Origin: JBMNOI01 sp050942995
GTDB taxonomy: Bacteria > Chloroflexota > Anaerolineae > UBA1429
NCBI GenBank assembly: GCA_050942995.1
Contig: JBMNOI010000057.1
Span: 1-24,041, forward strand
Direction of reading: 5' to 3'
Length of the DNA: 24,041 nt
The position numbers were made by a program, and so were the translations under genes. Below, piece by piece: positions 12,058 through 18,995 of this stretch (within the stretch, counting starts at the first letter, position 1; each line of letters begins with the position of its first letter). Below the pieces are notes generated by a model. The model saw nothing but the letters and a program-made list of their open reading frames with translations, did not search any database and was not told the origin of the DNA.

Positions 12058-13170
12058 ATGCTGCGATTTCTAACGGCCGGCGAATCGCACGGCCCCGGCC
12101 TCACGACCATCATCGAGGGATTGCCCGCGGGATTGCCGCTCACGGCGGATGACATCGATAGAGATCTGGCCCGACGCCAGCAGGGCTACGGCCGGGGTGG
12201 TCGCCAGCGCATTGAACACGACCGCGTACAGATCACCGGCGGCGTGATCGACGGACGCACCATCGGCGCGCCGGTGGCGCTACACATCGTCAATCGCGAT
12301 TGGGAAAACTGGCGCGACCGACAGGTCCCCCCCTGGACGCGTCCTCGTCCGGGACACGCCGATCTGGCCGGCGCCACAAAATACGGTCTGGATGACATGC
12401 GTCTCATCGCCGAACGGGCCAGCGCCCGCGAGACGGCGGCGCGGGTGGCGGCCGGCGCTGTGGCCCGGGCGTTGTTGCGCGCCGTCGACGTCGAGATCGG
12501 CAGTTATGTCGAGGCCATTGGCGGGAAAGCGGCCGACGTTCGCTCTATGTCCCTGGCCGAACGGATCGAGGCGGCCGCCCTCTCGGACGTCTCATGCCCC
12601 GACCCGACCGCCGCCGCCCACATGCGTGCCGCCATCGACGCCGCCCGTGAGGCCGGCGACTCACTGGGTGGGGTGATCGTAGTGGTGGCGCTGAACGCCC
12701 CCATCGGCCTGGGCTCGCACGTCCAGTGGGATCGGCGGCTGGATGGACGGCTGGCTCAGGCGATGATGAGCATTCAGGCGATCAAAGGGGTCGAGATCGG
12801 CCCTGCGTTCGAGAACGCCACCTTCCCCGGCACCCGGGTGCACGATGCCCTCTACCCCGACGACGGCGCTATTGTCCGACACAGTAATCGCGCCGGAGGA
12901 ATAGAGGGCGGCACGACGAACGGCGAGCCGATCGTCGTGCGGGCCGCCATGAAGCCCATCCCCACCACCGTCACGCCGGTATCCACCGTCGATCTGGCGA
13001 CCGGAGAGGCGGTCACGACCGAATACCAGCGCTCGGACGTATGCGCCGTCCCTGCCGCCGCCGTCGTGGGCGAGGCGATGGTCGCACTGATCCTGGCCGA
13101 TGCCCTGCTGGAGCGTTACGGCGGCGACACGCTCCCCATGCTGGTGGAGAGGGTGCGCCATGACCGCTGA
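12058..13170 (+). CDS. aroC: Chorismate synthase
   Basis: This FMN-dependent enzyme eliminates phosphate from EPSP to give chorismate, the last shared step. The 370-residue protein carries the family signatures: TAGESHGPGL near the N-terminus, RRQQGYGRGGR (residues about 41-51), RPGHADLAGATKYG, and RASARETAARVAAGA. Near the C-terminus are NRAGGIEGGTTNGEPI and the Asp-containing QRSDVCAVPAA block. ATG 12058 is chosen over an upstream in-frame ATG (12028) because GGGAGAGGAG is correctly placed and the protein then starts at the conserved LRFLTAGESHG. It overlaps the aroKB start by 11 nt. No flavin reductase domain is attached, so free reduced FMN must be supplied. Confidence 0.96.
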   Translation: MLRFLTAGESHGPGLTTIIEGLPAGLPLTADDIDRDLARRQQGYGRGGRQRIEHDRVQITGGVIDGRTIGAPVALHIVNRDWENWRDRQVPPWTRPRPGHADLAGATKYGLDDMRLIAERASARETAARVAAGAVARALLRAVDVEIGSYVEAIGGKAADVRSMSLAERIEAAALSDVSCPDPTAAAHMRAAIDAAREAGDSLGGVIVVVALNAPIGLGSHVQWDRRLDGRLAQAMMSIQAIKGVEIGPAFENATFPGTRVHDALYPDDGAIVRHSNRAGGIEGGTTNGEPIVVRAAMKPIPTTVTPVSTVDLATGEAVTTEYQRSDVCAVPAAAVVGEAMVALILADALLERYGGDTLPMLVERVRHDR

Positions 13171-14740
13171 TTCCTCTCCGCGCAATCTGGTGCTCACCGG
13201 ATTCATGGGCGCCGGCAAGACGACGGTGGGCCGGGAGGTCGCCCTGCGCCTGGGGCGTCCGTTCATCGAGATGGATGCCGAGATCGCCCGCCGCGCCGGG
13301 AAGAGCATCCCCGAGATTTTTCGGGAGGATGGCGAGGAGACGTTTCGCCAGATGGAGCGCGATCTGTGTCGCGAACTGGCCGCCCGCGAGGGAGTGGTCA
13401 TCGCCACCGGCGGCGGCGCACTGATCGACGAGGAGAATCGCCGGGCGCTGGCGGGCAACGGATGCCTGATATGCCTCGATTGCGAGCCCCGGGAACTGCT
13501 GCAACGGCTGCAACACGATGACGGTCGGCCCATGCTCTGGGCCGATGACCGGGCCGAACGAGTGCGCGAACTGCTCCAGGCCCGTCGCCCGGCCTATGCC
13601 CGCATCCCCTACCATGTGGATACCACCCACCGATCGAAGGAGCAAGTGGTCGATGACGTCATCCGCATCTATATGGCCGACCCCATCATATGGCAGGTGC
13701 GCACGCCCGGCGGAGAGTATCCGGTCCACCTGATGCCCGGCGGGCTGGCCCACCTGGGCGCCCTGCTCGCCGCGCACGGCATTGGCCGAAACGTGGTGGT
13801 GGTCAGCGACGAGCATGTATGGCCGCTGCACGGTCGGCGCATTCAGGAGGGGCTGCAAGCCGGCGGATACTCGGCCACGCCCATCATCCTGCCGCCCGGC
13901 GAGCAACACAAAACGCCGGAGATGGTGAGCTCTTTGTACGACCGCTTTCTGGACGCCGGCCTGGATCGAAGCGGCGCCGTCATCGCCATGGGAGGCGGGG
14001 TCATCACCGATATGGCCGGCCTGGCCGCGTCAACCTTTATGCGCGGCGTACCGCTGGTGCCGGTGCCCACCACCCTGCTGGGGATGGTCGACGCCTCGGT
14101 AGGCGGCAAGGTGGCGGTTGACCTGCCCCGGGGCAAGAATCTGGTGGGCGCCTTTGTCGAGCCCCTGATGGTGATGTTGGATCCCGAGACGCTGAACACC
14201 CTTCCCGATATCGAGCGCCGCGCCGGCCTGGCCGAGATCATCAAGGCGGGCGTTATCGCCGATCCGGCGCTTTTCGCCGCACTGGAAGAGGGAGAGCCCC
14301 CGCTGCGCCAGCAGGTGCAACGGGCGCTACAGGTCAAGATCGCCGTGGTGGAAGAGGATCCTTACGAACGAGGACGTCGCGCCGTGCTCAATCTGGGGCA
14401 CACCTTTGCCCACGCCTTCGAAGTGCTGGGCGACTATCGTTTACATCACGGCCTCGCGGTGAGCATCGGTATGGCGGCAGCGGCGCATCTGGCCCACGCC
14501 CGCGGCCTCTGCTCAGCCGACACCCTCCGGCGCATTATCGCCACCCTGCAGCGCCACAATCTGCCGGTGACATATGGCGAGCACGACCCGGCCGCCGTCT
14601 ACCGGGCCATGGGCAGCGACAAGAAGCGTCGGGGGAACACGCTACGCTTCATCCTGCCCCGGGATATCGGCGCCGTCATGATCGCCGACGACGTGAGCGA
14701 GGGCGAAGTGATCGCCGCTCTGGAGAGGATTCATCCATGA
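13160..14740 (+). CDS. aroKB: Shikimate kinase / 3-dehydroquinate synthase fusion
   Basis: One 526-residue protein carries two shikimate pathway enzymes. Residues 1-172 are shikimate kinase: Walker A GFMGAGKTT (14-22), D39 in EMDAE, R63 in FRQMER, GGG (84-86) and the lid region around GRPMLW. From about residue 178 it is dehydroquinate synthase: GGGVITDMAGLAAS (278-291), PTTLLGMVDASVGGK, and zinc ligands E359 (GLAEI), H414 (NLGHTF) and H430 (LHHGL). Nothing interrupts the frame between the domains. The two activities are step 5 and step 2 of the pathway, so direct channelling between them is not expected. ATG 13160 overlaps the aroC end by 11 nt; GGAGAGGG lies in front. The stop overlaps the aroQ ATG as ATGA. 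Confidence 0.94.
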   Translation: MTADSSPRNLVLTGFMGAGKTTVGREVALRLGRPFIEMDAEIARRAGKSIPEIFREDGEETFRQMERDLCRELAAREGVVIATGGGALIDEENRRALAGNGCLICLDCEPRELLQRLQHDDGRPMLWADDRAERVRELLQARRPAYARIPYHVDTTHRSKEQVVDDVIRIYMADPIIWQVRTPGGEYPVHLMPGGLAHLGALLAAHGIGRNVVVVSDEHVWPLHGRRIQEGLQAGGYSATPIILPPGEQHKTPEMVSSLYDRFLDAGLDRSGAVIAMGGGVITDMAGLAASTFMRGVPLVPVPTTLLGMVDASVGGKVAVDLPRGKNLVGAFVEPLMVMLDPETLNTLPDIERRAGLAEIIKAGVIADPALFAALEEGEPPLRQQVQRALQVKIAVVEEDPYERGRRAVLNLGHTFAHAFEVLGDYRLHHGLAVSIGMAAAAHLAHARGLCSADTLRRIIATLQRHNLPVTYGEHDPAAVYRAMGSDKKRRGNTLRFILPRDIGAVMIADDVSEGEVIAALERIHP

Positions 14741-15174
14741 AGACGAGATATCTGGTCATCCACGGTCCCAATCTGAACATGCTGGGACGCCGAGAACCGG
14801 GGGTATACGGAAAGGACACACTGGACGACATCAACCGACGCCTGGAGGCCTGGGCCGGGGAGCATGATGTCGAGCTGCGCATCATCCGGTCGAACCACGA
14901 GGGCGCCCTGATCGACGCCATCCATGACGCCGCCGACTGGGCCGCCGGCATCGTCATCAATCCCGGGGCGTTCACCCACTATAGCTACGCTCTGCGCGAT
15001 GCGCTGGCCGCCGTGGCGTTGCCGGCTATCGAGGTGCATCTTTCCAACGTATATGCGCGGGAAGAGTTTCGCCACCACTCGGTCACGGCGCCCGTCTGCC
15101 TCGGGCAGATCAGCGGTCTGGGCTGGCGGGGCTATCGGCTGGCGCTGGAAGCCCTTTTAGAGACAAGGGGCTGA
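14737..15174 (+). CDS. aroQ: Type II 3-dehydroquinate dehydratase
   Basis: It dehydrates 3-dehydroquinate to 3-dehydroshikimate by anti elimination; the enzyme is normally a dodecamer. The 145-residue protein has all the family landmarks: HGPNLNMLGRREPGVYG with catalytic Y24, VINPGAFTHYS (N75, H81), EVHLSN with catalytic H101, and REEFRHHS (R112). It is coupled to aroKB by a 4-nt overlap and is the last gene of the operon. With it, the operon holds enzymes for all seven steps from DAHP to chorismate. The stop at 15172-15174 is followed by the convergent ftsZ terminator palindrome. Confidence 0.96.
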   Translation: MKTRYLVIHGPNLNMLGRREPGVYGKDTLDDINRRLEAWAGEHDVELRIIRSNHEGALIDAIHDAADWAAGIVINPGAFTHYSYALRDALAAVALPAIEVHLSNVYAREEFRHHSVTAPVCLGQISGLGWRGYRLALEALLETRG

Positions 15175-15193
15175 CCGGCCCGATAAAACAGAA

Positions 15194-15231
15194 AACGGCC
15201 CGCCGTTCCTGGCCAGGAACGGCGGGCCGTT
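15194..15231 (-). terminator. 38-bp perfect palindrome terminator (ftsZ, perhaps also aroQ)
   Basis: The 19 bases 15194-15212 are the exact reverse complement of 15213-15231, with no spacer. On the minus strand, after ftsZ, the stem is followed by a broken T run (TTTTCTGTTTTAT), so it acts mainly as the ftsZ terminator. On the plus side the continuation is GTGTCAGAG, giving little U-tract function for the aro operon. Confidence 0.8.
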
Positions 15232-15241
15232 GTGTCAGAGC

Positions 15242-16330
15242 CTAGCGACGGCGCAGGAACGCAGGGATGTCCAGATCGGCGTTATCGAAGGGACGCTGGA
15301 ACACGTTGCCCCTGGGCGTATCAGCCTCTTCAGCCTCCTCCGACCTGGCGGTCGTCACCTGCGATTTGGCATCCAGTTCAAAGCCCGTCGCAATCACCGT
15401 GACCTGAATGTGATCCTTGAGCTGCTCGTCGATCACCGCGCCAAAGATAATGTTGGCCTCCGGTGAGGCCGTCTGGCGGATCAACTCGGCCGCCTGGTTC
15501 ACCTCGAACAGCGACAGATCAGGGCCTCCCTTGACGTTGAACAACACGCCCTTGGCGCCGCTGATGGTGATATCCAGCAACGGGCTGGTGATGGCCTGTT
15601 GCGCTGCGGCCAGCGCGCGTTCCTCGCCCGATGCGCTTCCCACGGCCATGAGAGCAGCGCCGCCGTTGGTCATAATGGCCTTGACGTCGGCAAAGTCCAT
15701 GTTGATCAGGCCCGGCACCGTAATCAACTCAGAGATCCCCTGAATACCCTGGCGCAGAATATCGTCGGCGACCAAAAAGGCCTTTTGCAGCGGCGCGCTG
15801 CGATCTACCAGCTGGAGCAGCCGATCGTTTTGAATGGCGATGAGGGTGTCGACATGGTGTTGTAGTCTTTGCATGCCCTCTTCGGCCGATTTGCCACGCC
15901 GCGCCCCTTCGAAGGCAAAGGGCTTGGTCACCACAGCTACCGTAAGGGCTCCGAGTTCCTGTGCGATCTGGGCGATCACCGGCGAGGCGCCCGTGCCCGT
16001 TCCGCCCCCCATACCGGCCGTCACAAAGACCATATCGGCGCCCTCGAGCACGCTGCGCAACTCATCCTGCGACTCTTCGGCCGCCTTGCCGCCCATCGTA
16101 GGGTCGCCCCCGGAGCCTAACCCGCGGGTCAACTCACTGCCGATACGCACCCGCACCGGCGCGTTCGAGAGCATCAATGCCTGCGCGTCTGTATTCACGG
16201 CGATGAATTCGACACCACCTAACCCGGCCTCGATCATGCGGTTGACGGCATTCGAGCCACCGCCCCCAACGCCGATCACTTTGATGTTGGCCAACGTATC
16301 TGTATTTTTGTCATCCACGAACGTGCCCAT
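15242..16330 (-). CDS. ftsZ: Cell division protein FtsZ
   Basis: FtsZ is the tubulin-like GTPase that forms the cytokinetic ring. The 362-residue protein has IKVIGVGGGGSNAVNRM at 16-32, the tubulin signature GGGTGTG (108-114), and the T7 loop LINMDFADVKAIM with N210 and D212 for GTP hydrolysis. A short acidic linker (about 320-350) is followed by the conserved C-terminal peptide DLDIPAFLRRR, which binds membrane tethers. ATG 16330-16328 is chosen because GGAAGGAG precedes it by 5 nt. A longer frame to 16453 would start upstream of the promoter. No ftsA, ftsQ, sepF or mur gene is adjacent, so the gene stands alone with its own promoter and terminator. Confidence 0.97.
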   Translation of the reverse strand: MGTFVDDKNTDTLANIKVIGVGGGGSNAVNRMIEAGLGGVEFIAVNTDAQALMLSNAPVRVRIGSELTRGLGSGGDPTMGGKAAEESQDELRSVLEGADMVFVTAGMGGGTGTGASPVIAQIAQELGALTVAVVTKPFAFEGARRGKSAEEGMQRLQHHVDTLIAIQNDRLLQLVDRSAPLQKAFLVADDILRQGIQGISELITVPGLINMDFADVKAIMTNGGAALMAVGSASGEERALAAAQQAITSPLLDITISGAKGVLFNVKGGPDLSLFEVNQAAELIRQTASPEANIIFGAVIDEQLKDHIQVTVIATGFELDAKSQVTTARSEEAEEADTPRGNVFQRPFDNADLDIPAFLRRR

Positions 16331-16414
16331 GCCGACTCCTTCCGTTAGCCCTTCTCGCCAGGTTCTATGGATAATGACGGGGATGTCGTACCTGCGGATT
16401 ATGCCGATACGCCA

Positions 16415-16443
16415 ATGATACCATGCAGTAGAAGAAGCGTCAA
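16415..16443 (-). promoter_or_regulatory. Promoter of ftsZ
   Basis: On the minus strand TTGACG (16443-16438), 17 nt and TATCAT (16420-16415), preceded by TGG as an extended -10, give an RNA start near 16408. The leader before ATG 16330 is about 78 nt. Confidence 0.7.
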
Positions 16444-16566
16444 TGTGCTTCATGGGAATTCGAATGGATATGGCGTGAATAAACTGTAAATTGTCATGTT
16501 CAGGTGTCTTTTGTACAAGACAGGCACATCCTCTACATCGGTCAAGCTGATCGCGCCATCTATATC

Positions 16567-16647
16567 ACCTTCCGAAGGTGGCGAATGCAAATCGTGTGCT
16601 TTCCCTGCGATTCATTCGCTCCTGTAGAGACCTTGGGAAGGTGATAC
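16567..16647 (-). repeat. Conserved structured element, copy B
   Basis: These 81 nt on the minus strand align with 7107-7188 (plus) at 63 of 82 columns. The same invariant blocks occur at 16634-16626, 16602-16591 and 16588-16580. Here the outer helix is longer: TATCACCTTCC (16646-16636 on the minus strand) pairs with the sequence ending at 16563. An inner 12-bp helix, GCGAATG/CATTCGC plus AATCG/CGATT, is also possible. The element lies between ftsZ and the aldo/keto reductase, 124 nt upstream of the ftsZ promoter. No promoter for the element itself was found. Confidence 0.6.
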
Positions 16648-16684
16648 CGGACACTGACGCCGCCCGCCCCGCGTGGCGATTCAG

Positions 16685-16714
16685 TTGACGCTCATCTCGC
16701 CTGTGTGCTAGACT
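16685..16714 (+). promoter_or_regulatory. Promoter of the aldo/keto reductase gene
   Basis: TTGACG (16685-16690), an 18-nt spacer and TAGACT (16709-16714), preceded by TGC, give an RNA start near 16721. The resulting leader is about 130 nt. A frame in it starting at 16741 overlaps the reductase gene out of frame and has no binding site, so it is not called. Confidence 0.6.
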
Positions 16715-16850
16715 GAAGGAAGCTACATTGTCAAAGCGCTATGGCTCCTCTTGTTGCGCTCGATAAAGCGGGCTGGATCGAGGGTCGGGGGCCCTTATCT
16801 GACCGACCGATTCACAGGGGATGCCCCGATAACGGACAAGGAGGAAGCAG

Positions 16851-17789
16851 ATGTTATATCGAACACTGGGCCGCACCGGCCTTTCGGTCTCTCTGGCAGG
16901 GTTGGGCACGGGAGGCCCCTCCAAGCTGGGACAAACCGCCGGAATCACCCGTACCGAATCGCATCGTATCGTCCACGTTGCGCTGGATCTGGGCATCAAC
17001 CTGTTCGACACCTCACCCGCTTACGGGGGCAGCGAGGAACTGCTGGGCGGAGCACTCAAGGGGGTGGCCAGAGATCGCTATGTCGTAGCGACCAAGTTCC
17101 CCCCGACCCGTGGTGACACACTCAGAGAGGCCGAGGATCTCACCCGGCAGCTCGATGAGAGCCTGCGACTGCTGGGCGTCGATACCATCGACGTGCTGCA
17201 GTATCATGGCGTATCACCGGAAAATTACCGCGATGTAGTCGACCGATTCCATCCCGTCGCCGTGCGCGCTCAGGAGGCCGGCAAGATCCGCTTTATCGGC
17301 ATCACCGAGACGGCCGTGGGCGACCCGGATCACAACATGTTGGTGCAGGCTCTGCAGGATGATCTGTTCGATACCTTTATGGTCAAGTACGGAATCCTGA
17401 ATCAGACCGCCGAGCGCCGGGTATTGCCCATGGCTCAGGAACGAAACGTAGGCGTTTTCGTCATGGCCTCGGTACGTACATCGCTGCGTACTCCTCAGGA
17501 AGCCGCCTCGTTCATCAATCGGTTCATCGACGAGGGACAGATCTCTATCCCGCGCACCACGGAGGACGACCCGCTGGGTCTGGGGCAGGTGGGGCAGGAT
17601 ATCCCCACCGTCACCCGGGCGGCCTACCAGTTCGCCGCCGCCCATCCGGCGGTATCTACCGTACTGGTAGGTACCGGCAACGTCGGGCATCTCAAAGTCA
17701 ATGTGGCCGACATCATCGGGCCGCACATTACCGACGCACAGCTCGAGTATCTGCGGCGCGCCTTTGGTCAACTGGCCTGGCCCTCCTGA
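16851..17789 (+). CDS. Aldo/keto reductase
   Basis: This 312-residue NAD(P)H-dependent oxidoreductase has an (alpha/beta)8 barrel. The family tetrad is visible: D53 and Y58 in LFDTSPAYG, K82 in VATKF and H119 in LQYHG. The start MLYRTLGRTGLSVSLAGLGT is typical of the AKR subgroup that includes sugar (aldose/galactose) dehydrogenases and uncharacterised bacterial reductases. The substrate is unknown. AAGGAGG lies 8 nt before ATG 16851. It forms a single-gene unit with its own promoter and a palindromic terminator at 17818-17848. Nothing in the flanks indicates a pathway. Confidence 0.9.
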   Translation: MLYRTLGRTGLSVSLAGLGTGGPSKLGQTAGITRTESHRIVHVALDLGINLFDTSPAYGGSEELLGGALKGVARDRYVVATKFPPTRGDTLREAEDLTRQLDESLRLLGVDTIDVLQYHGVSPENYRDVVDRFHPVAVRAQEAGKIRFIGITETAVGDPDHNMLVQALQDDLFDTFMVKYGILNQTAERRVLPMAQERNVGVFVMASVRTSLRTPQEAASFINRFIDEGQISIPRTTEDDPLGLGQVGQDIPTVTRAAYQFAAAHPAVSTVLVGTGNVGHLKVNVADIIGPHITDAQLEYLRRAFGQLAWPS

Positions 17790-17817
17790 GTCCTGCAAAT
17801 TCGAACCCGTTCTTTGA

Positions 17818-17848
17818 AGGAGCGCTCTCGAGAGCGCTCCTCGTTTTA
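17818..17848 (+). terminator. Intrinsic terminator after the aldo/keto reductase
   Basis: A perfect 24-bp palindrome (17818-17829 with 17830-17841, centre CTCGAG) is followed by CGTTTTAT. Like the ftsZ terminator, it has no spacer between its arms. Confidence 0.8.
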
Positions 17849-17995
17849 TCATCCCCCTTGTTTTTCCGCCAATTCCTCCCGGCCGGCCCTACAGAACGGG
17901 CGAAACCGGCCGATAATGCCGATTGGGGCGCTCGACATGCTGCGTATTGTGTGTTCGCCCGCATGACTCATCGTGACGGCAAGGAGAAGTCCGCC

Positions 17996-18868
17996 ATGCA
18001 CATACTGATCGTCGATGATAGCACCGTCATGGCCAAGATCCTCGAACTGATCCTCCTACGGCAAGGGTTCGAGGTAACCGTCGCACACAGCGGCGCCGAG
18101 GCGTTGAAGCATCTACGCGAACGAGCCGATATCGGGCTGGTTATCGCCGATGTGATGATGCCGATGATGGACGGGCTCGAACTACTGAGGCGGCTGCGGG
18201 CGATGCCCGAATGCGCCACCCTGCCCGTGATCCTGTGCACTGCCCTGTCCGATGCCGGTACAGTGCGCGAGGCGGTCCGTTTGGGCTGTCGACACTATCT
18301 GGTCAAGCCGATAGAGCCGTCGGCGCTTCTCGCCCGAGTGCGCGATGCCCTGGCCGGTGAACCGGTCGTGCTGAGCGATCCGACGGAAACACAGCAACGC
18401 CTTGGCCTGAGCGAAGCGAATCTGAGCGAGGTCATCACCGAGTATATGCGTCTGCTCGAGAGCGAGCTATCCTATCTTCGGGCGCCGGCAGACCGGCAGG
18501 AGGATGTGACCCGCCGCGCGGCCAACCTGCAGTGGCGCCAGATCGAGGAGGGCGCCGAGTTGCTGGGGGCCAATCGACTATTGCACCTGCTGCGCGGTGA
18601 TCTGGCCTCCCCTACGGATCGAACGCGCCTGTTGCCCGCCCAGATCAGCAGGCTCTTGCGCGAACTGGAGACCTTGCGTCTGGCTCTGCGCAAGATTTGT
18701 GCCCATCAAGGGGATGAATCCTTGGATCACGACGGAGCGTCCATCGCGAGTGGGTCGGCCGGAAAGATCGACCCCCATCATCCCCCCATATCACCCGTTC
18801 AACCCCATGAGGAGCATGGCCACAACGGGCATCGCGGGAACCATCTCAACGGCAGGAAACCCGGGTGA
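17996..18868 (+). CDS. Response regulator with Hpt-like domain and His-rich tail
   Basis: The 290-residue protein begins with a complete receiver domain (1-120): acidic pair D7/D8, phospho-acceptor D52 in VIADVMMPMMDG, T82 and K104 in LVKP. No DNA-binding domain follows. Residues about 135-230 are helical and resemble a histidine phosphotransfer bundle (AANLQWRQIEEGAELLGANRLLHLL, then SRLLRELETLRLAL). The position of the usual phospho-His (HxLK) reads A-N-L-Q. The last 32 residues hold seven His and many Pro/Gly. ATG 17996 is chosen for AAGGAG at 17981-17986; an in-frame ATG at 17963 is an alternative. A weak promoter TTGGGG/TATTGT lies at 17923-17950. No partner kinase is adjacent. The REC domain is secure and the Hpt reading tentative. 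Confidence 0.82.
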   Translation: MHILIVDDSTVMAKILELILLRQGFEVTVAHSGAEALKHLRERADIGLVIADVMMPMMDGLELLRRLRAMPECATLPVILCTALSDAGTVREAVRLGCRHYLVKPIEPSALLARVRDALAGEPVVLSDPTETQQRLGLSEANLSEVITEYMRLLESELSYLRAPADRQEDVTRRAANLQWRQIEEGAELLGANRLLHLLRGDLASPTDRTRLLPAQISRLLRELETLRLALRKICAHQGDESLDHDGASIASGSAGKIDPHHPPISPVQPHEEHGHNGHRGNHLNGRKPG

Positions 18869-18929
18869 TAGGCCCCGCTGCAGAGCACCCAATCGATGCA
18901 TCCCCAGCGCCAAAGATGTCCGCAAAAGA

Positions 18930-18971
18930 GGCGGCCCGATGGGATACACCATCGGGCCGCCTTTTCATTTT
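18930..18971. terminator. Bidirectional terminator between response regulator and mannosidase
   Basis: A 13-bp perfect stem (18930-18942 with 18949-18961) has a 6-nt loop. TTTTCATTTT follows on the plus strand and TCTTTT on the minus strand. It serves the two convergent genes. Confidence 0.85.
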
Positions 18972-18995
18972 ATGCGTCGCTTCCTGCCCGCTCGG

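Noticed and set aside
16331..16453. N-terminal extension of FtsZ to 16453
   Set aside because: The extension crosses the ftsZ promoter (16443-16415), lacks a binding site and is not part of the FtsZ family. ATG 16330 has GGAAGGAG before it.
16567..16647. Integron attC site or known riboswitch for the repeated element
   Set aside because: The GTTRRRY/RYYYAAC boxes of attC are missing and no integrase or cassette is present. The invariant blocks fit no riboswitch class I recall.
16741..17088. 115-codon frame in the aldo/keto reductase leader
   Set aside because: It overlaps the reductase gene out of frame, has no Shine-Dalgarno and has shadow-frame composition.
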